Positions 33,799-45,829 of a DNA stretch of 64,000 nt are shown here, piece by piece. Numbering within the stretch: position 1 is the stretch's first letter; every line of letters starts with the position of its first letter. The stretch is from positions 6,014,001 through 6,078,000 of the forward strand of contig OX359249.1 of the NCBI GenBank assembly GCA_947179485.1. Reading direction: 5' to 3'. This DNA comes from Allacma fusca. Its lineage: Eukaryota > Arthropoda > Collembola > Symphypleona > Sminthuridae. Under the pieces are notes generated by a model, which did not search any database, was not told the DNA's origin, and was given only the letters and a program-made list of their open reading frames with translations. The position numbers and the translations under genes were made by a program.

Positions 33799-34337
33799 GG
33801 AAAAGACTTGGGTGTACATTCGTACAAAAGAAATACACTCATCAAGAGAGACGAAAAAGCATCCGACTGATTTGCACCAAATAACAGAAGGAGCGGAGGA
33901 CGATGAGAGGGAAGTGTTTAATACAGGTACGAGTGAGTATCTACGCCTCAAATCTTACTACACTTACCCCTCTTGCATCTTTTCTGTATGCATGTAACGA
34001 GGTCCACGAAATACACAAGAGTGTGTTCACTCTCGAAAACGTCAGTGTTATGTGAAGACGAGACGACGAAAAGTTGTAGACACGAAGATGGAAATAATTT
34101 GGTGGACGCTCGCGTGTTGGCCGAACATAGGAGTTTTACATAGATTTGAGAACGTTCGTTCACATCAAATTTAAACATAACACAACCCTTTCGCTAACAT
34201 TTTTTTTCTCGTCTCTCTCTCTCTCTCTCTCTCTTGTATCCATGAATATTTTTTTTCTTACCTTCTTCTCCGCCTCAAGGTATTCCTCTTTTAAGTCCAC
34301 ACGATGGAATCCCTCCAGACATACTATTTACTACAAG
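33799..34337 (+). CDS. Candidate unrecognised plus-strand exons
   Basis: The segment 33799-33932 lies between CTCCCAG and a GTGAGT donor. It encodes EKTWVYIRTKEIHSSRETKK and an acidic EGAEDDEREVF stretch, with strong purine bias at first codon positions. It joins in phase to 34280-34337 (IPLLSPHDGIPPDILFTT), which follows a long pyrimidine tract but uses a CAAG acceptor. No family is recognised and no start or stop exon was found. Confidence 0.22.
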
Positions 34338-34692
34338 GTACACACCAGCTTCCCAACCTCCACTACATACACCCTCATACCTCCCTATACACAAGGTATG
34401 TTTTGCTTGGACTCTGTAAGCTCCTCGTGCAATTATATAGATATGTACGGAGGAAAAAATGACTCCAACCCAAATGAGTATATATAGTGCATGCTCTTCT
34501 CTCTGTACACTTGACTCAAATTCACTAACTTCTTAGTACATCCCTTAAAAGAATTTTCTTGTCTGGAAGTACACAGGGAGTTTACTGCATACACGAAGAA
34601 TAGACACATGCATCTTCTTCAGATTCCTTTTCTCATCTTCCCTGTACACATGCTTGCTATTGTACATTCTGTATTCCCGCTTATTTTTTTCT

Positions 34693-34708
34693 TTCTGTCT
34701 GTCTGTTG

Positions 34709-34749
<41 letters not shown>

Positions 34750-34753
34750 CTCT
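34693..34753. repeat. (CTGT)n-(CT)n compound microsatellite
   Basis: CTGT units followed by a long CT tract with one interruption. Confidence 0.88.
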
Positions 34754-35482
34754 AGTTCCCTGTGACTCCCTTCGTCTTCTTTTCTGCTCCTTAAACTTAA
34801 TCAGTAAACATAGTCCTGAGTCTAGTTCGGGAAGAGAGAAGGACTGAGAGTTGAACCAACAATTCCAATTGTATCCTTCAGTTATTAGACTGGTATGCGC
34901 TGAATGTAGGAAAGCATGTGTGTGTCTGTCCGTGTGTAGTACTGAGAGGGAAAAGGTAAGAGAATCCTCCTCCATGCCTCACACACATGGTTCAAAAAAT
35001 TGATCATCCCACTCATAATCATAATCGTCCGAGTTATTTTTCCCTCTGAAACTGCCCACAATCATAAAAGGAAAATATTTCTGGTTGTTCCTACCTTCCG
35101 ACATCCCCCAACCGTCGGGGATTTTTTTTTTTAAACTTTTAATGGTTATTTCTGTACTCGCTCACTCTCTTCAATGAATCATGTTGAATACCTTTTACTA
35201 CTTCACGTTTCCATATTTGAAGTCATTTAGTCCGAGGAATGATTTAGTTCAGGGTGATAATTTTCTGGGGGATGACTCAATCCCTACATGGAAAATGTCA
35301 GAGAAATTCTCCAGGTAGAAGTATGTGACCCCCAAGTGAAAACAGTTGTAGGTATTATTATCGCTATGAATCAAAGGCCCTGGGTCCCATGAAGGAGGAA
35401 CATATATAAATTACATGATTACATGCCCAAAGTAAAGAAACTTTCCTTACAGCATTTGTTATAAGCCAGCTAAAGGACTACA

Positions 35483-35559
35483 CGTGTGTGTGTATGTACT
35501 TGTATGTGTGTCTATTTGTGTGTGTGTGAGAGAGAGAGAGAGTGTGTGTGTGTGTGTGT
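35483..35559. repeat. (GT)n-(GA)n-(GT)n compound microsatellite
   Basis: Imperfect GT, then a clean GA run, then GT again. Confidence 0.88.
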
Positions 35560-35671
35560 AGTCCTAGTAGGATTTGAACTACGTCTGTGTAGTACGAGAC
35601 GCCCAAATTAAATGTTTGGTTCATATACATACAACTTCCTTTTACGACCCTGTCTCTCCATGAGGTCAATC

Positions 35672-36050
35672 CTAGTAGTCGTAATATTGAACGGACTTAT
35701 TTACACTGTACCTACTTCCATCTCCAGTAATTGCCGGAATGAAAACACGGGGAAATGAAAGACGGATAATGTTTCCTATTTTTAGCTTCCTGCTCACTTG
35801 TACACTCATAGATACGTATGTGGTGTTGCTGGTTTTTGAGCTGTCAGTTCCTACTCCAGGTCCATTAGTTGTAAGGGGAAATCCTAGTCCTGACACTACC
35901 ATGGGGTTAGTGGAGGAGAGTGGTAACTGTATCAGGGCTAGTGACTGTAGTAGTGGTAGGGAACGATTGGGCTCCAAATGTTTCAAGTGTGTATAGGTTT
36001 GACAATTCTGCAAACATTTCTAAACTGTCCAGCTCAATCAAAATCATTTC
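35672..36050 (-). CDS. Unassigned minus-strand open frame(s)
   Basis: A 113-codon frame (36013-35672) ends with a protein-like stretch, NPMVVSGLGFPLTTNGPGVG through SRKLKIGNIIRLSFP to a TAG. A second minus frame overlaps it, beginning after a CACAG acceptor (EMILIELDSLEMFAELSNLY, to a TAA). Only one can be real at a time, and I recognise neither. Codon composition is better than in most open frames here. Confidence 0.18.
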
Positions 36051-39000
36051 CTGTGTATGGGCACTACCTATTACTTGGAATTTATTTGCATATGTCCATT
36101 CCCATGTCAACTCCCCACTTGGGACTCTCTACAGTGTGTAAATGCATAAATACCAGAATTCATACGATGGGGACGGGAGAAGCCTGCCCTACGATGAAAG
36201 TGGCTATCGTGCGCTAAATACCATTCATACATGAAAACTATAAATATATGTTCGACTGCAAGCATACCCCCCTTCCTATATAGTTCTTCTCAACTCAAAC
36301 CCTACTTACTGCTCCTTGGCCTGCTTCGAGAGGAACATGTGCTCGTAAGTAGTGAGCACCAGTCACAAAATGTCATGCTGTGTAATTCTGCAATTTGTTT
36401 GTACGCTTCCATTGAATTGCGTTACCCAGCGACCACTAGGTATAAATAAACTTACACTCCACTTCCTATGCAACTTGTCTTATAATTAAAACCAAATGTC
36501 AAGACTATCTCTAGGTTATTTACATGTACAAGTACGATCTAGCCTCGATTCTTGTCCGTCACTCTCCCACTACTACAACAACTACTACTACTATTTACTA
36601 CTACGACGACTTCAATAACACACAACACTGTCGTCCTACACGGGATACTCAGTTGGTCTCTCTGTTTTCAAGGGATTGTGTAATACACTCATGTTGTATT
36701 ACTTAACAGGACTACTTGAGAAAAGCCAACAACGGTATCATCACTCCGATCGACCTTTTTTTTTTCAAACCACCGTATTCATTTTTATGTATTTCCATAC
36801 CAACATTCCCCAACCACACTGGCCCACATGGATCAGATGCATTTTTAATAGTCAAAATCCTTCCAAGGCATCTTAACCGAGGAAATACCTTTAGAATTCT
36901 CCACGGCAAGTCCTGAGAGCCTCGCTGATAAACTCTCAAAAGTGTGTGTACAAAAGGAAACTTACCATTGAATTTTTATCCAAGTATCGGGCCATTAAAT
37001 AAATATTAAAAAAAAACCATGAAAGTAAATATGTAATTTATAACACATTCATAATAACAAAATAAATGGTTCCTCCAAAAAAAAAAGTAGACCAAAACAA
37101 AACTCTGAAAAATAACAAAAATTCATTATCGAAGAGATTTTTGTTGTTTTCAAAGTATAGTACTATTTTTTGTCCAATGTTATGATTCAAAGTTTCCGTG
37201 TCCCACTTTTTTTTTCCTGAGGAGAAGGCTTCCCTTCAAATCCCATTTATTACAAAAATGTGGAATAACACCGAAGATGAAGTGAGCGTGATTGAGGGAA
37301 GAAATCAATGTAATATCAATCTTCCCCCCGTGTGATGCTACTCACTGGAAAATTTGTGCTACTTGCCGCAATAACAACTTTCAAAGGAAAACTCTACTAT
37401 TCTTCTGATCAAGTTGACTTCTACAACGGGGCAATTTATTGTTCATGAAATCAACTCGTCCCTTGAGTAATGAAATGTGAGCAGGAATTGCTTAAGGAAG
37501 AAGAAACTTTCCTAACTGCCTCTGTACAGTTGTTGCCCTTTCCTTTACCCTATGCGTCTGATAATACTGGGGAAACTACGCATTGGGTGTCCCTTATCGT
37601 CTCTGTAGTCAGTCAATTTGTAAAAATACAGTTTAGTAAATACTCAACTTCCCACAACAAGCGTCAATAGAAGGGAAAAGAAATGTTTGGGTTTTGAACC
37701 TTGGTAAAAAAAATAAAACATGGAGTCATATTATTTGCAAACCAAAATGCGTGCTTCATAATCCTCATAGAGAGACATTGGCGTCTTCAAGGATATTGCT
37801 AACATCCTTTCAAAGTTTCAAGTGTTGGTTGCTAAAAGCATATCAAACACTACTACTGTATGAGAGACAATTTATGCGAAACAAACCTGACTATAATTTA
37901 CAGTGTAAACAGAAATAGTCTCATAAGTTCCGACAGGCTCGGGAGCGGTGTGATACGCCGACAATTATGATTACTGAAGTGCGCCGGATTCCATGGTGGA
38001 AAAGGAGTGAGAGAGGGAAAAATAATCAAAATGCTGATTTTAAGGTGACCTAAATTCGTTTAATTTTAACGACCCCAGAGGACAATAACACGAGGCGCAG
38101 TGTGTACCTTATGCTTCAGTCTATTGACTGAAAGACTTGGAAAAGAGTGTAGAGTCAGCCCAGAGCCTTACATGGTGGAAACTCTGACTGAACTACAGAT
38201 ATGGATGAATTCCAATGGAGCTTAAACTGAAATTAATAATTTCCTTCCGTCATCATTTTTGCCCTTTCCTCACACAATTACCCCAGTCCTTCAAGCCTCT
38301 TAAGTATTTTCAAATCCATATCCTTCCTCCACAGACATTAGCAAACGTCCCAGCACAGGACCAAACGGAAATCAACTACATGGTCCCCAAAGTATAAAAT
38401 CCATTCAAATTGGTTTACTTTCTGAGGCATTTAACTCCCGAGTACTTGGCAGACTGGATACAGTTCTCGTGCTATGTATATGAGCACAGCTGAGCCAGTG
38501 TCAAGTATATAGTTCCAACGGAGCCACACAGTCAATACAAAGAGTACTTACTATTAGCAGTAGTAGGAGTATTGTCATTCTAATTTTTTTTTTTGCGGGG
38601 AATCTTCTTATAGGAATTGTAACGTGTGTGTAAACTGAAAGACACTATACAGAACCCATGCAATAATATGGTGGAGGAACGTGAAGGCATGAATCATTAG
38701 CCTTGTAATTAGAATTATTACATTGTAATGTAAAGCAGTTTCCACATGTAAAATGCAGACATAAATACTAATTTAGGTAAGAAAAATGTTAAGCGTGTGT
38801 GTGTGTATGTGTATGTGTGTGTGTGTAATGAATACGGAGAATAATTAAGTCAGGTTTGAACTAAATCTGTCCTGTTCTTTCATACACCCTGACTGACTCG
38901 TCTTTCAATATATACATATATATACTGTATAGATGCATATGGACCAAAATACCATTTAACTCCTATCCTGTCGTCACTCCATGCATTACTTTAAGTTACG

Positions 39001-39138
39001 CATCTGATCACGAGCTTCAACACTGTAACTTTTGATGGCTCGGATTTTATGAGTGTGCGTTTGTGTGCTGCGTGAGGATGCGTACATATAATTATGTATG
39101 TAGTTATGTGTGTTCCATATATAAACATAGCATTGGGT

Positions 39139-39162
39139 GCGTGCGTGTGTTTGTGTGTGTGA

Positions 39163-39198
<36 letters not shown>
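39139..39198. repeat. (GT)n microsatellite
   Basis: About 60 bases of GT with a few interruptions in the first half. It is the last large microsatellite before the repeat-poor right half of the window. Confidence 0.9.
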
Positions 39199-39199
<1 letters not shown>

Positions 39200-39327
39200 T
39201 ATATGTGTATTTCTGTATGTGTGAGACTGTTCTAGCTTGACCCAATCCCTAAAGTACTGCTTAACTTGAAGATTAACATAATTGAACTGGATTATTCCGA
39301 CTTGAGTCTTCCGCATTACAATAGCAA

Positions 39328-40476
39328 TCACTGCAGGGGTTTCCTTCCACTATCTCCTATCTCTGTGTGCAGTTTGAGGAGCACAATGTACAGATCCTGT
39401 AATGCTAACACCTTGTAAAAGTCGTCTGTTGAGGAGCTCTCATCGAGACCAAGTCGAACCACCAAGTTTGTAGTTTTTTTTATTATTATTATTATCCTCC
39501 CTTCCTCCATGTCATTTCAAGATGAAGGCGTTTACTCGCTAAGTAATTTGGTAATGAGGCCATTTACTAATGTGCGATATTTTATGCTCATCCACACACA
39601 TTTTCTCTCAGGACTCCTCCAAACCCTCATTACCATCAGAGTCCCAGAGTCCTTTCTAAGACTACACTGGTGGGGTTAGGACTACCTGCAGTAGTACTTT
39701 TCCCTCCTCCCTCCCCCCTCCCCCTCCTCAACTCCTTTACCTCATTGTAATAAAGACACTCGCCTTTTAAAATCTTCATTAGAATCTGCCTCGTTGCAAA
39801 TTCTAAGTTCTTCAACCTTTTTACGACTGTCGCAGCATTCCTGAGAGTTGCCCAGCGTTTCCTGCAATCAAACTGCGTCAGATTCCTCACACATTCGAAT
39901 CATTTTTATCGGAGTGCATTACTACTAAATCTTAGAGCTGCTAAAATTAATAGCCTAATTGGGATTTGTCAACGGTTTTCAAGTGTCAGCATAGATAACA
40001 CTATCAGGCTTCAGTCAGGGAGCCGAGTTAGTAAATGCTCTTGCACGTACATAATCTTTCGTACGTATCTCTACTTTTGTTAGCTACATGGACTTGTTCC
40101 AGTCCTGCTATGTCACTCCTCAACTGTCACTATTACCATGTACACACACTCAAACACACACTCTATATATATATGTATATATAGTCATATTAATCCTATC
40201 AAAAATTACATATGTACTATATATCCCGATACACACACATACATATCATTGATATGATTCCCTATAACTTGAGTGGGTTGTTGTCTCGATAGGAACAATA
40301 ATAATAATCCCAATGACAACTGCACAAGTCCTGTGTACTAAAAAGTTGTGCATGGATTCAGTCTTGTTTTCGAATGCAGTTATAGATTGTCGTTTTACGT
40401 GGAACTACTGCGTTGCACCACTTACATGGAATCTATAAATACTGATTGTGAGTTTGTAAACTCGTTATCGAGATTC
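39328..40476 (-). CDS. Candidate unrecognised spliced gene fragment
   Basis: Three minus-strand segments join with matching phase. They are 40476-40426 (NLDNEFTNSQSVFIDS), 39861-39741 (KRWATLRNAATVVKRLKNLE through CLYYNE) and 39396-39328 (DLYIVLLKLHTEIGDS through LQ, then TGA). Acceptors are TTCCCAG, GATTGCAG and ATTACAG; donors are GTAAGT and GTAAAG. The middle segment is basic and looks helical. I recognise no family, and an overlapping frame of the middle segment also looks protein-like. Matching phases over two junctions happen by chance about one time in nine. Confidence 0.2.
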
Positions 40477-42197
40477 CTGGGAACCTCCAGAAAATTTGTC
40501 ACTTATCCTCCCATATAATTCTAATGGAGGGCAGGGAACATACTCATTTGGGAAAATACATCCCGATGCTCTCAAAATGAATCCTTAATTTAATTAGAAA
40601 TGTAGATCCTTTGACTGGGGACAGAATGATGGGATTTCCATCTGTTTTGGTTATATTGCCGTTAGTTTGATGCACAAAATAAATTACAATAATGAATGAG
40701 AGGTAACTGAACTCCCGCAGCCTCCTTTGGAGTGTTGAGCGTGCCGTCTAGTGAGATTTTTGGGAAGCTCTGACATACTTGCTCCAAAGCAGTAAAAGTC
40801 ACACGCTATTTTTTCCCTCCCCCCTCCCCCCTTCCTAGAGTTTTTAATTGAGCAAATTCCCAAATATAAAATTAATACTGAGAATTCATAATTTCTGAGA
40901 CAATTCTCCAAAATCTTTTCTTCTCTCAAGATAATAATTTGAGAAATATATGAGCCCCAAGGAGGCTTAATGGTGGAAGCAATTTAAGCTCTGAATGGTT
41001 TTTTCCTAGAAGTGGAGAACAATAATAATATAATGGCATTTAAAAGCAAAGCTCTATACTCCACTCGTACTCCAGGGCTCTGACACAACTGTACTTATGT
41101 AAGATCCGAGATCCTCTCTATATAGACAGTCTCAGTACACTCCAACGCATGGTTTCTCTGTGTTGACAAATTCCTAAATACAGAGCCTTACTTTTGTATA
41201 TAGTGTGTGAGTAGAGATCGTTAGGCTCAAATCATTGCTATAGCTCTGGTATAATCCCACAATGGCACTACTATTAGAACTCTCAACTGACGCAAGTGAT
41301 TGGGAATAGGACTTGTGTAAATATACATATACATATGTGGGGAGTGTGTTGGTTCCATGGAAACTAATTATTGGTTGATACTGACACGGAATTCGTTAAA
41401 TTTCAGAAATTCCACAGAACAATAGCATAGGATGGGAGAACAATGGTGATGAGCGTCAGAATTTATGTAGAGGAACATAAGTGAGGACTATAATAACTGC
41501 ATCATTTTCCTTTCCTACATACTAATTATTACTCACAGTTGTGTACATACACAACCACTCACTCAGACCATGATCAAAAGTGTGTAAAAAAATTAAGGTT
41601 AACTTTCTATTCTTTGAATTTCTATAATAAACTGTAAATAATAATAATTTTTAGCATCGGCAAAAAAGAAAAAAAAAAGATTATAGGCTGGGACGCTTGA
41701 CAGGAGCTATATACAGTACTTGATAACTTTGTTTATGCTCCACAAACCAATACACAGACTCGTCAATTCCTCAGCGATCACTTTATGAGGTCATGGAGGG
41801 GTATTGTGCGAGAATGTGACTGTGAATAAACTCAAGTGATTTTAGCCCCTCACTAATTGTTATTGTAGGAGGATTGATTACTACAGTGCTAACGGGTAGG
41901 AAAACATAGTTTGCTCTGACTTTCCTAAATTATTGCCGATAGCTCGGGATTCTTGGACTATGTAGCTATGTAGAAGACCCCCTGGGAAGGTCATCCTAGC
42001 CTTGGGGACCACATTCCTTAAGACAGCCCCACAATTTCCTACAATGCTGATTTCTCTCCTTGTCAATTTAGAGCGGGTATCCGAGTTAGATGATTCTGTA
42101 GGGGGGGCTCTGGGAGAGTCATTGAACTATAGTCATTTGAGTCGGACTGTCAGGTCACATTAGGGAAATATAAGTATAGCCTCTCAGGGTCACAATC

Positions 42198-42260
42198 TTA
42201 ATCATATAAAGTATGATTAAATATATGGAGTAACTATTCATTAAAAAATGTGAATAGTTA
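42198..42260. other. Two adjacent perfect hairpins
   Basis: The first has 9-bp arms TTAATCATA (42198-42206) and TATGATTAA (42212-42220). The second has 10-bp arms TAACTATTCA (42231-42240) and TGAATAGTTA (42251-42260). Both are AT-rich and lie in intergenic DNA with no recognised gene. Confidence 0.75.
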
Positions 42261-43112
42261 AATGCAAGTGTGCTTCAAAGAAATAATTCGCAACATTCTA
42301 TTGCTAAAACAATGGACCACATTCCAAGCATCTCACCCTCCAACATTAAACAAACCATTACGGCAAACATGTTTTCATTTGAGCTCCTTTCAAGTTTCCC
42401 GAACTCTTTCAATTACGCCAATTGTTTTACAACACTCAACATTTTCGGAACAGAAGTAACAACTTGTTATTACTGTGACTCGTTAGAGTCCCTACCATGA
42501 CGCAAGTATGTACGAGTCACATTTACAGTCATTTGAGGTCATAATTGACAATTGTGATGTTACTTGTAGCATAATATTATCTATTATAACTACATGCTCA
42601 ATCTCTCTGATAATTTTCACTCATTAATACTCACAATTAGCTTCCAACCCACTGAGGTATACTCATAATTAGTTACAGCAATGATCCACTGGCATTTCTA
42701 TTAGATAGTGCTCTCAATTATTTCAAATATGCTAAATTCCTAGGAGTTAATAGACCTCAAATGGGCTGTCCATGGTAAGGACTTGAGCTCTATACAGTTC
42801 ACTCGGGCTGTCGAGGGTCCCCTTAAAAATAAGCCCTTTTTTCTCTATAGGGACAAAATATGTTTCAAGGAGTATACATTTGTTCTTAAAAGCAGAAAAC
42901 TGGAAGGAAGGAGATTGTCATCAGTGTGAAAGAATTTGCTAGCTTTGAAAAGAGGACAGGCCTGTAAATGCATATGTCACTATGAGGGGGGGAATACTCC
43001 TGTAAAATAATTTTGCTACTTGTAGGGCTGCTGGAATTGAGAGAGTGTACCTTATAGAAGTGCACCGATGTAGTATTGTATGCATATTTGAAGTAATATT
43101 GAGAAGATATAG

Positions 43113-43144
43113 TTTAACAAGCTGGGCATGTTCAGCTTGTTAAA
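43113..43144. other. Perfect 12-bp inverted repeat (hairpin)
   Basis: TTTAACAAGCTG (43113-43124) and CAGCTTGTTAAA (43133-43144) are exact complements around an 8-base loop. It is the strongest simple hairpin I noticed outside microsatellites. Confidence 0.85.
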
Positions 43145-45650
43145 TATTTTTTGAAATAGATATGATTAGGTTGGAATTATGTAACGGGCATGTGTTCAAC
43201 GTGAGAGTAGGATTTGCATAATGCTATATCTGCTGAGTTTTGTGGAACACCTCTCTCTCTCTCTCAGTATCAATACTGACTTTATCGGATCTAGTCTGGA
43301 ATTAGGACCAAGGAATTTGAGTGGCAAGTGATTGATTAGGAATGCAGCTCATTGAATTTTCTGCCTATCTGTGAATGGAGAGATTACGTATGGAGACGTC
43401 ACAGACTTTGGTTTTGAGTAACAAAATTGGTTGCATACAGAAATATGTAGATTTCGAGGGGTGTTACTGGAGCACAATCAAGTGCAGACGTACTTTGGTA
43501 ACATGTCTAGGACACTGGCGGAATTAAAAATTAGTGGTAAGTAAACGTGACGGATCACAAATGACGAGTGAGTCTCCTATCACCTGCCTATGGGATCCTG
43601 TGCATATATAATTATGTGTTGGAGTAGAGAGAGAGAGAGGGAGAGAGAGGACTCTCCAAGAGTATGAACTACTGGTGCATAGCTAATGTCTCCCATTTTC
43701 CCTGACAAACTTCTCTGACAGAGTCAAACTCTTGGAACGAAACATCTGCAAGCTTTCACTCGCTCTTGGAATAATCTACTTACAATTAGGCTCCAAGCTG
43801 GAGATACATTAATGAGTGATTTTGACTTGGCATTGATATGGCTTCTGCTTGTATGTATCTATCTATGTATGTATGACCTGCTGAGATTTCCCATGAGGCT
43901 GGAGCTGCCCGTGTGGAAATACCTTTGTATCAAATTAACAATGTGGATGGGAGATAATTGGTACTTAACCAAGTTATTACCTTGACCTATATTAACTGCT
44001 TTTCAATTAAAACGTGCTGCACTCACTCGTGCATGGGAGGCCCTCCCTCTCTGTACCGTGTCCTTAATGTCACGGGGATGAGAGACTGGATTCAAGTGCA
44101 CACTTTCTAGTGAAATAGTACCCCTTGACAACATCTGTAACCACTGATTGTGCAATAAATGTGCAGTCATGAGTAGCATCCTGGTAATTGGATCCATGAA
44201 ATTCCATGCCCAAGACTCATGTCACCATCTCCGAGTTTTACAATTAGGTAATGGGAAATTTTACTCCGGTAATAAAAATGCACAAGGAAATTATTGCAAA
44301 GAAATTCTTACTTAGGATTTTAACGGACCGAATTCCAACACTTCAAACTCCCATTAACCTCCTCTCTCTCACACACACACATACAACACACACACATGTG
44401 TGTGTGAAGACGTTGAACGGCGCTTAAGAGGAATAATTAAAGTCGGAGGGGAAATGTAATGAAAATTTTTAATAAAAAATGGAATCTAACCTCCAATTTG
44501 ACCTTGCAGCTTTTGCTAAGACAGGGAGCAAGAGGGTCTACTTGAATCAAAAATTCAATATCCAAAGTTGTCTCCAACCAGGACTCTCCTGAATGTTTTG
44601 ACAATAATTACTCTTCCGTATGTATGTAATTATATGATGCTTGATAGTAGGGACACGAGTGTGATTTAATAAGAGGACTGCACACTCTCACACTCGCACT
44701 CACACACACATACACATACACACATGCACACTCTAACCCGTAAACATTCACACGAGCTTCAACTGAATGCCAGGGAAATAAACAACAGAAAGATCCCTCG
44801 TGCAGCACTTGCCAAGAGTAATAAAGGATTCCTTGGAAAAAAAGCCAATGAAAATCCCGTTTAGTGATTAACAAACCCATGCAAATTATAGAGTCACAAC
44901 CACTACAGTTTATACTTGTGCTCGTAATTATCAAAGCAAAACAAACAGTCAAGTCACATAGGCCGTGAGGGGGAAAGAATGCAACTATAGACGATAGGCA
45001 GTCACACAGTGTGTAGTATACATACATACACCCCTGTACCTACATAGCATACCCCTCCGTAAACACCTATAGAAACTTGTTTACAGATACATACCTCATG
45101 CACACATTAAATTTTGTCAGGTCTCAAAATGCAACTGGTATCTCTTTTTCCAATCTTCCTTCACCACTGCATACTTTCAACAAGGATATGTTTACATTAC
45201 AGAACGACAGTGCGAATAGAACCGCAAGAATTGACGACAGTAAACTCCTATCACCTCAAACTGCATTACTGCACCAAAAAAACTCGGACAGGAATAATCT
45301 CCAGTGTTTCATTGAGCAGCTGACACGTGTCGTTTCGGATTACTCCTTCATGTATATCTATGTATGGTATATATCTACGTATCTATAGATACTATATATG
45401 GACCGTAGAGACTCAATATGAAAAATACAGGGCTCATGCCTTACAGCCTGGATACACAAGACTACACCTGAAATGTAATAGTAGAACTCGGGTAGCCATC
45501 CCAGTACATGTGTTATCAATTGGAATTAATTCAGATATGAAAGTCGGATGGCAGTGAGCATGGAACTATTATGAACGCACGACTGCTATTACTATTATAT
45601 GACTATGACGAACGTGCTCAATAGTACGAGTCAAATACAATTCAGGTCCA

Positions 45651-45829
45651 ATGAGATGGTTAAAGGTTAAATATCTTGGGGTCATATGTAACAATAAATT
45701 TAATTGTAATGATGAAAAAATCATTTACAGAGGTCAAAAATATCCGGCTCAACATATACGCTACCCCAAAGGAGTTTACGTGACAAATCCTAACTTTCCC
45801 CTTACATGGCTAGATACAACATATCCATA
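45651..45829 (+). pseudogene. Possible reverse-transcriptase relic
   Basis: A short open frame reads MRWLKVKYLGVICNNKF before a stop at 45829. KYLGV is the hallmark found after the YADD block in many LINE reverse transcriptases; the intact LINE here has TYLGVKF. Nothing else of the domain is recognisable nearby, apart from a doubtful RT-like stretch at about 46470-46580. It may be a degraded LINE fragment, or chance. Confidence 0.3.

Larger units (their letters stand above)
31238..39327. other. Intergenic, microsatellite-rich
   Basis: No recognised gene. It holds (GT)n and (CT)n tracts and the low-confidence candidate frames at 33799-34337 and 35672-36050. A mildly GC-rich stretch around 32500-33200 has open frames of up to 119 codons that match nothing I know. 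Confidence 0.5.

Noticed and set aside
35560..35600. tRNA-like B box (minus, GTTCAAATCC)
   Set aside because: The T stem is one base short, and no acceptor or anticodon stem can be built upstream.
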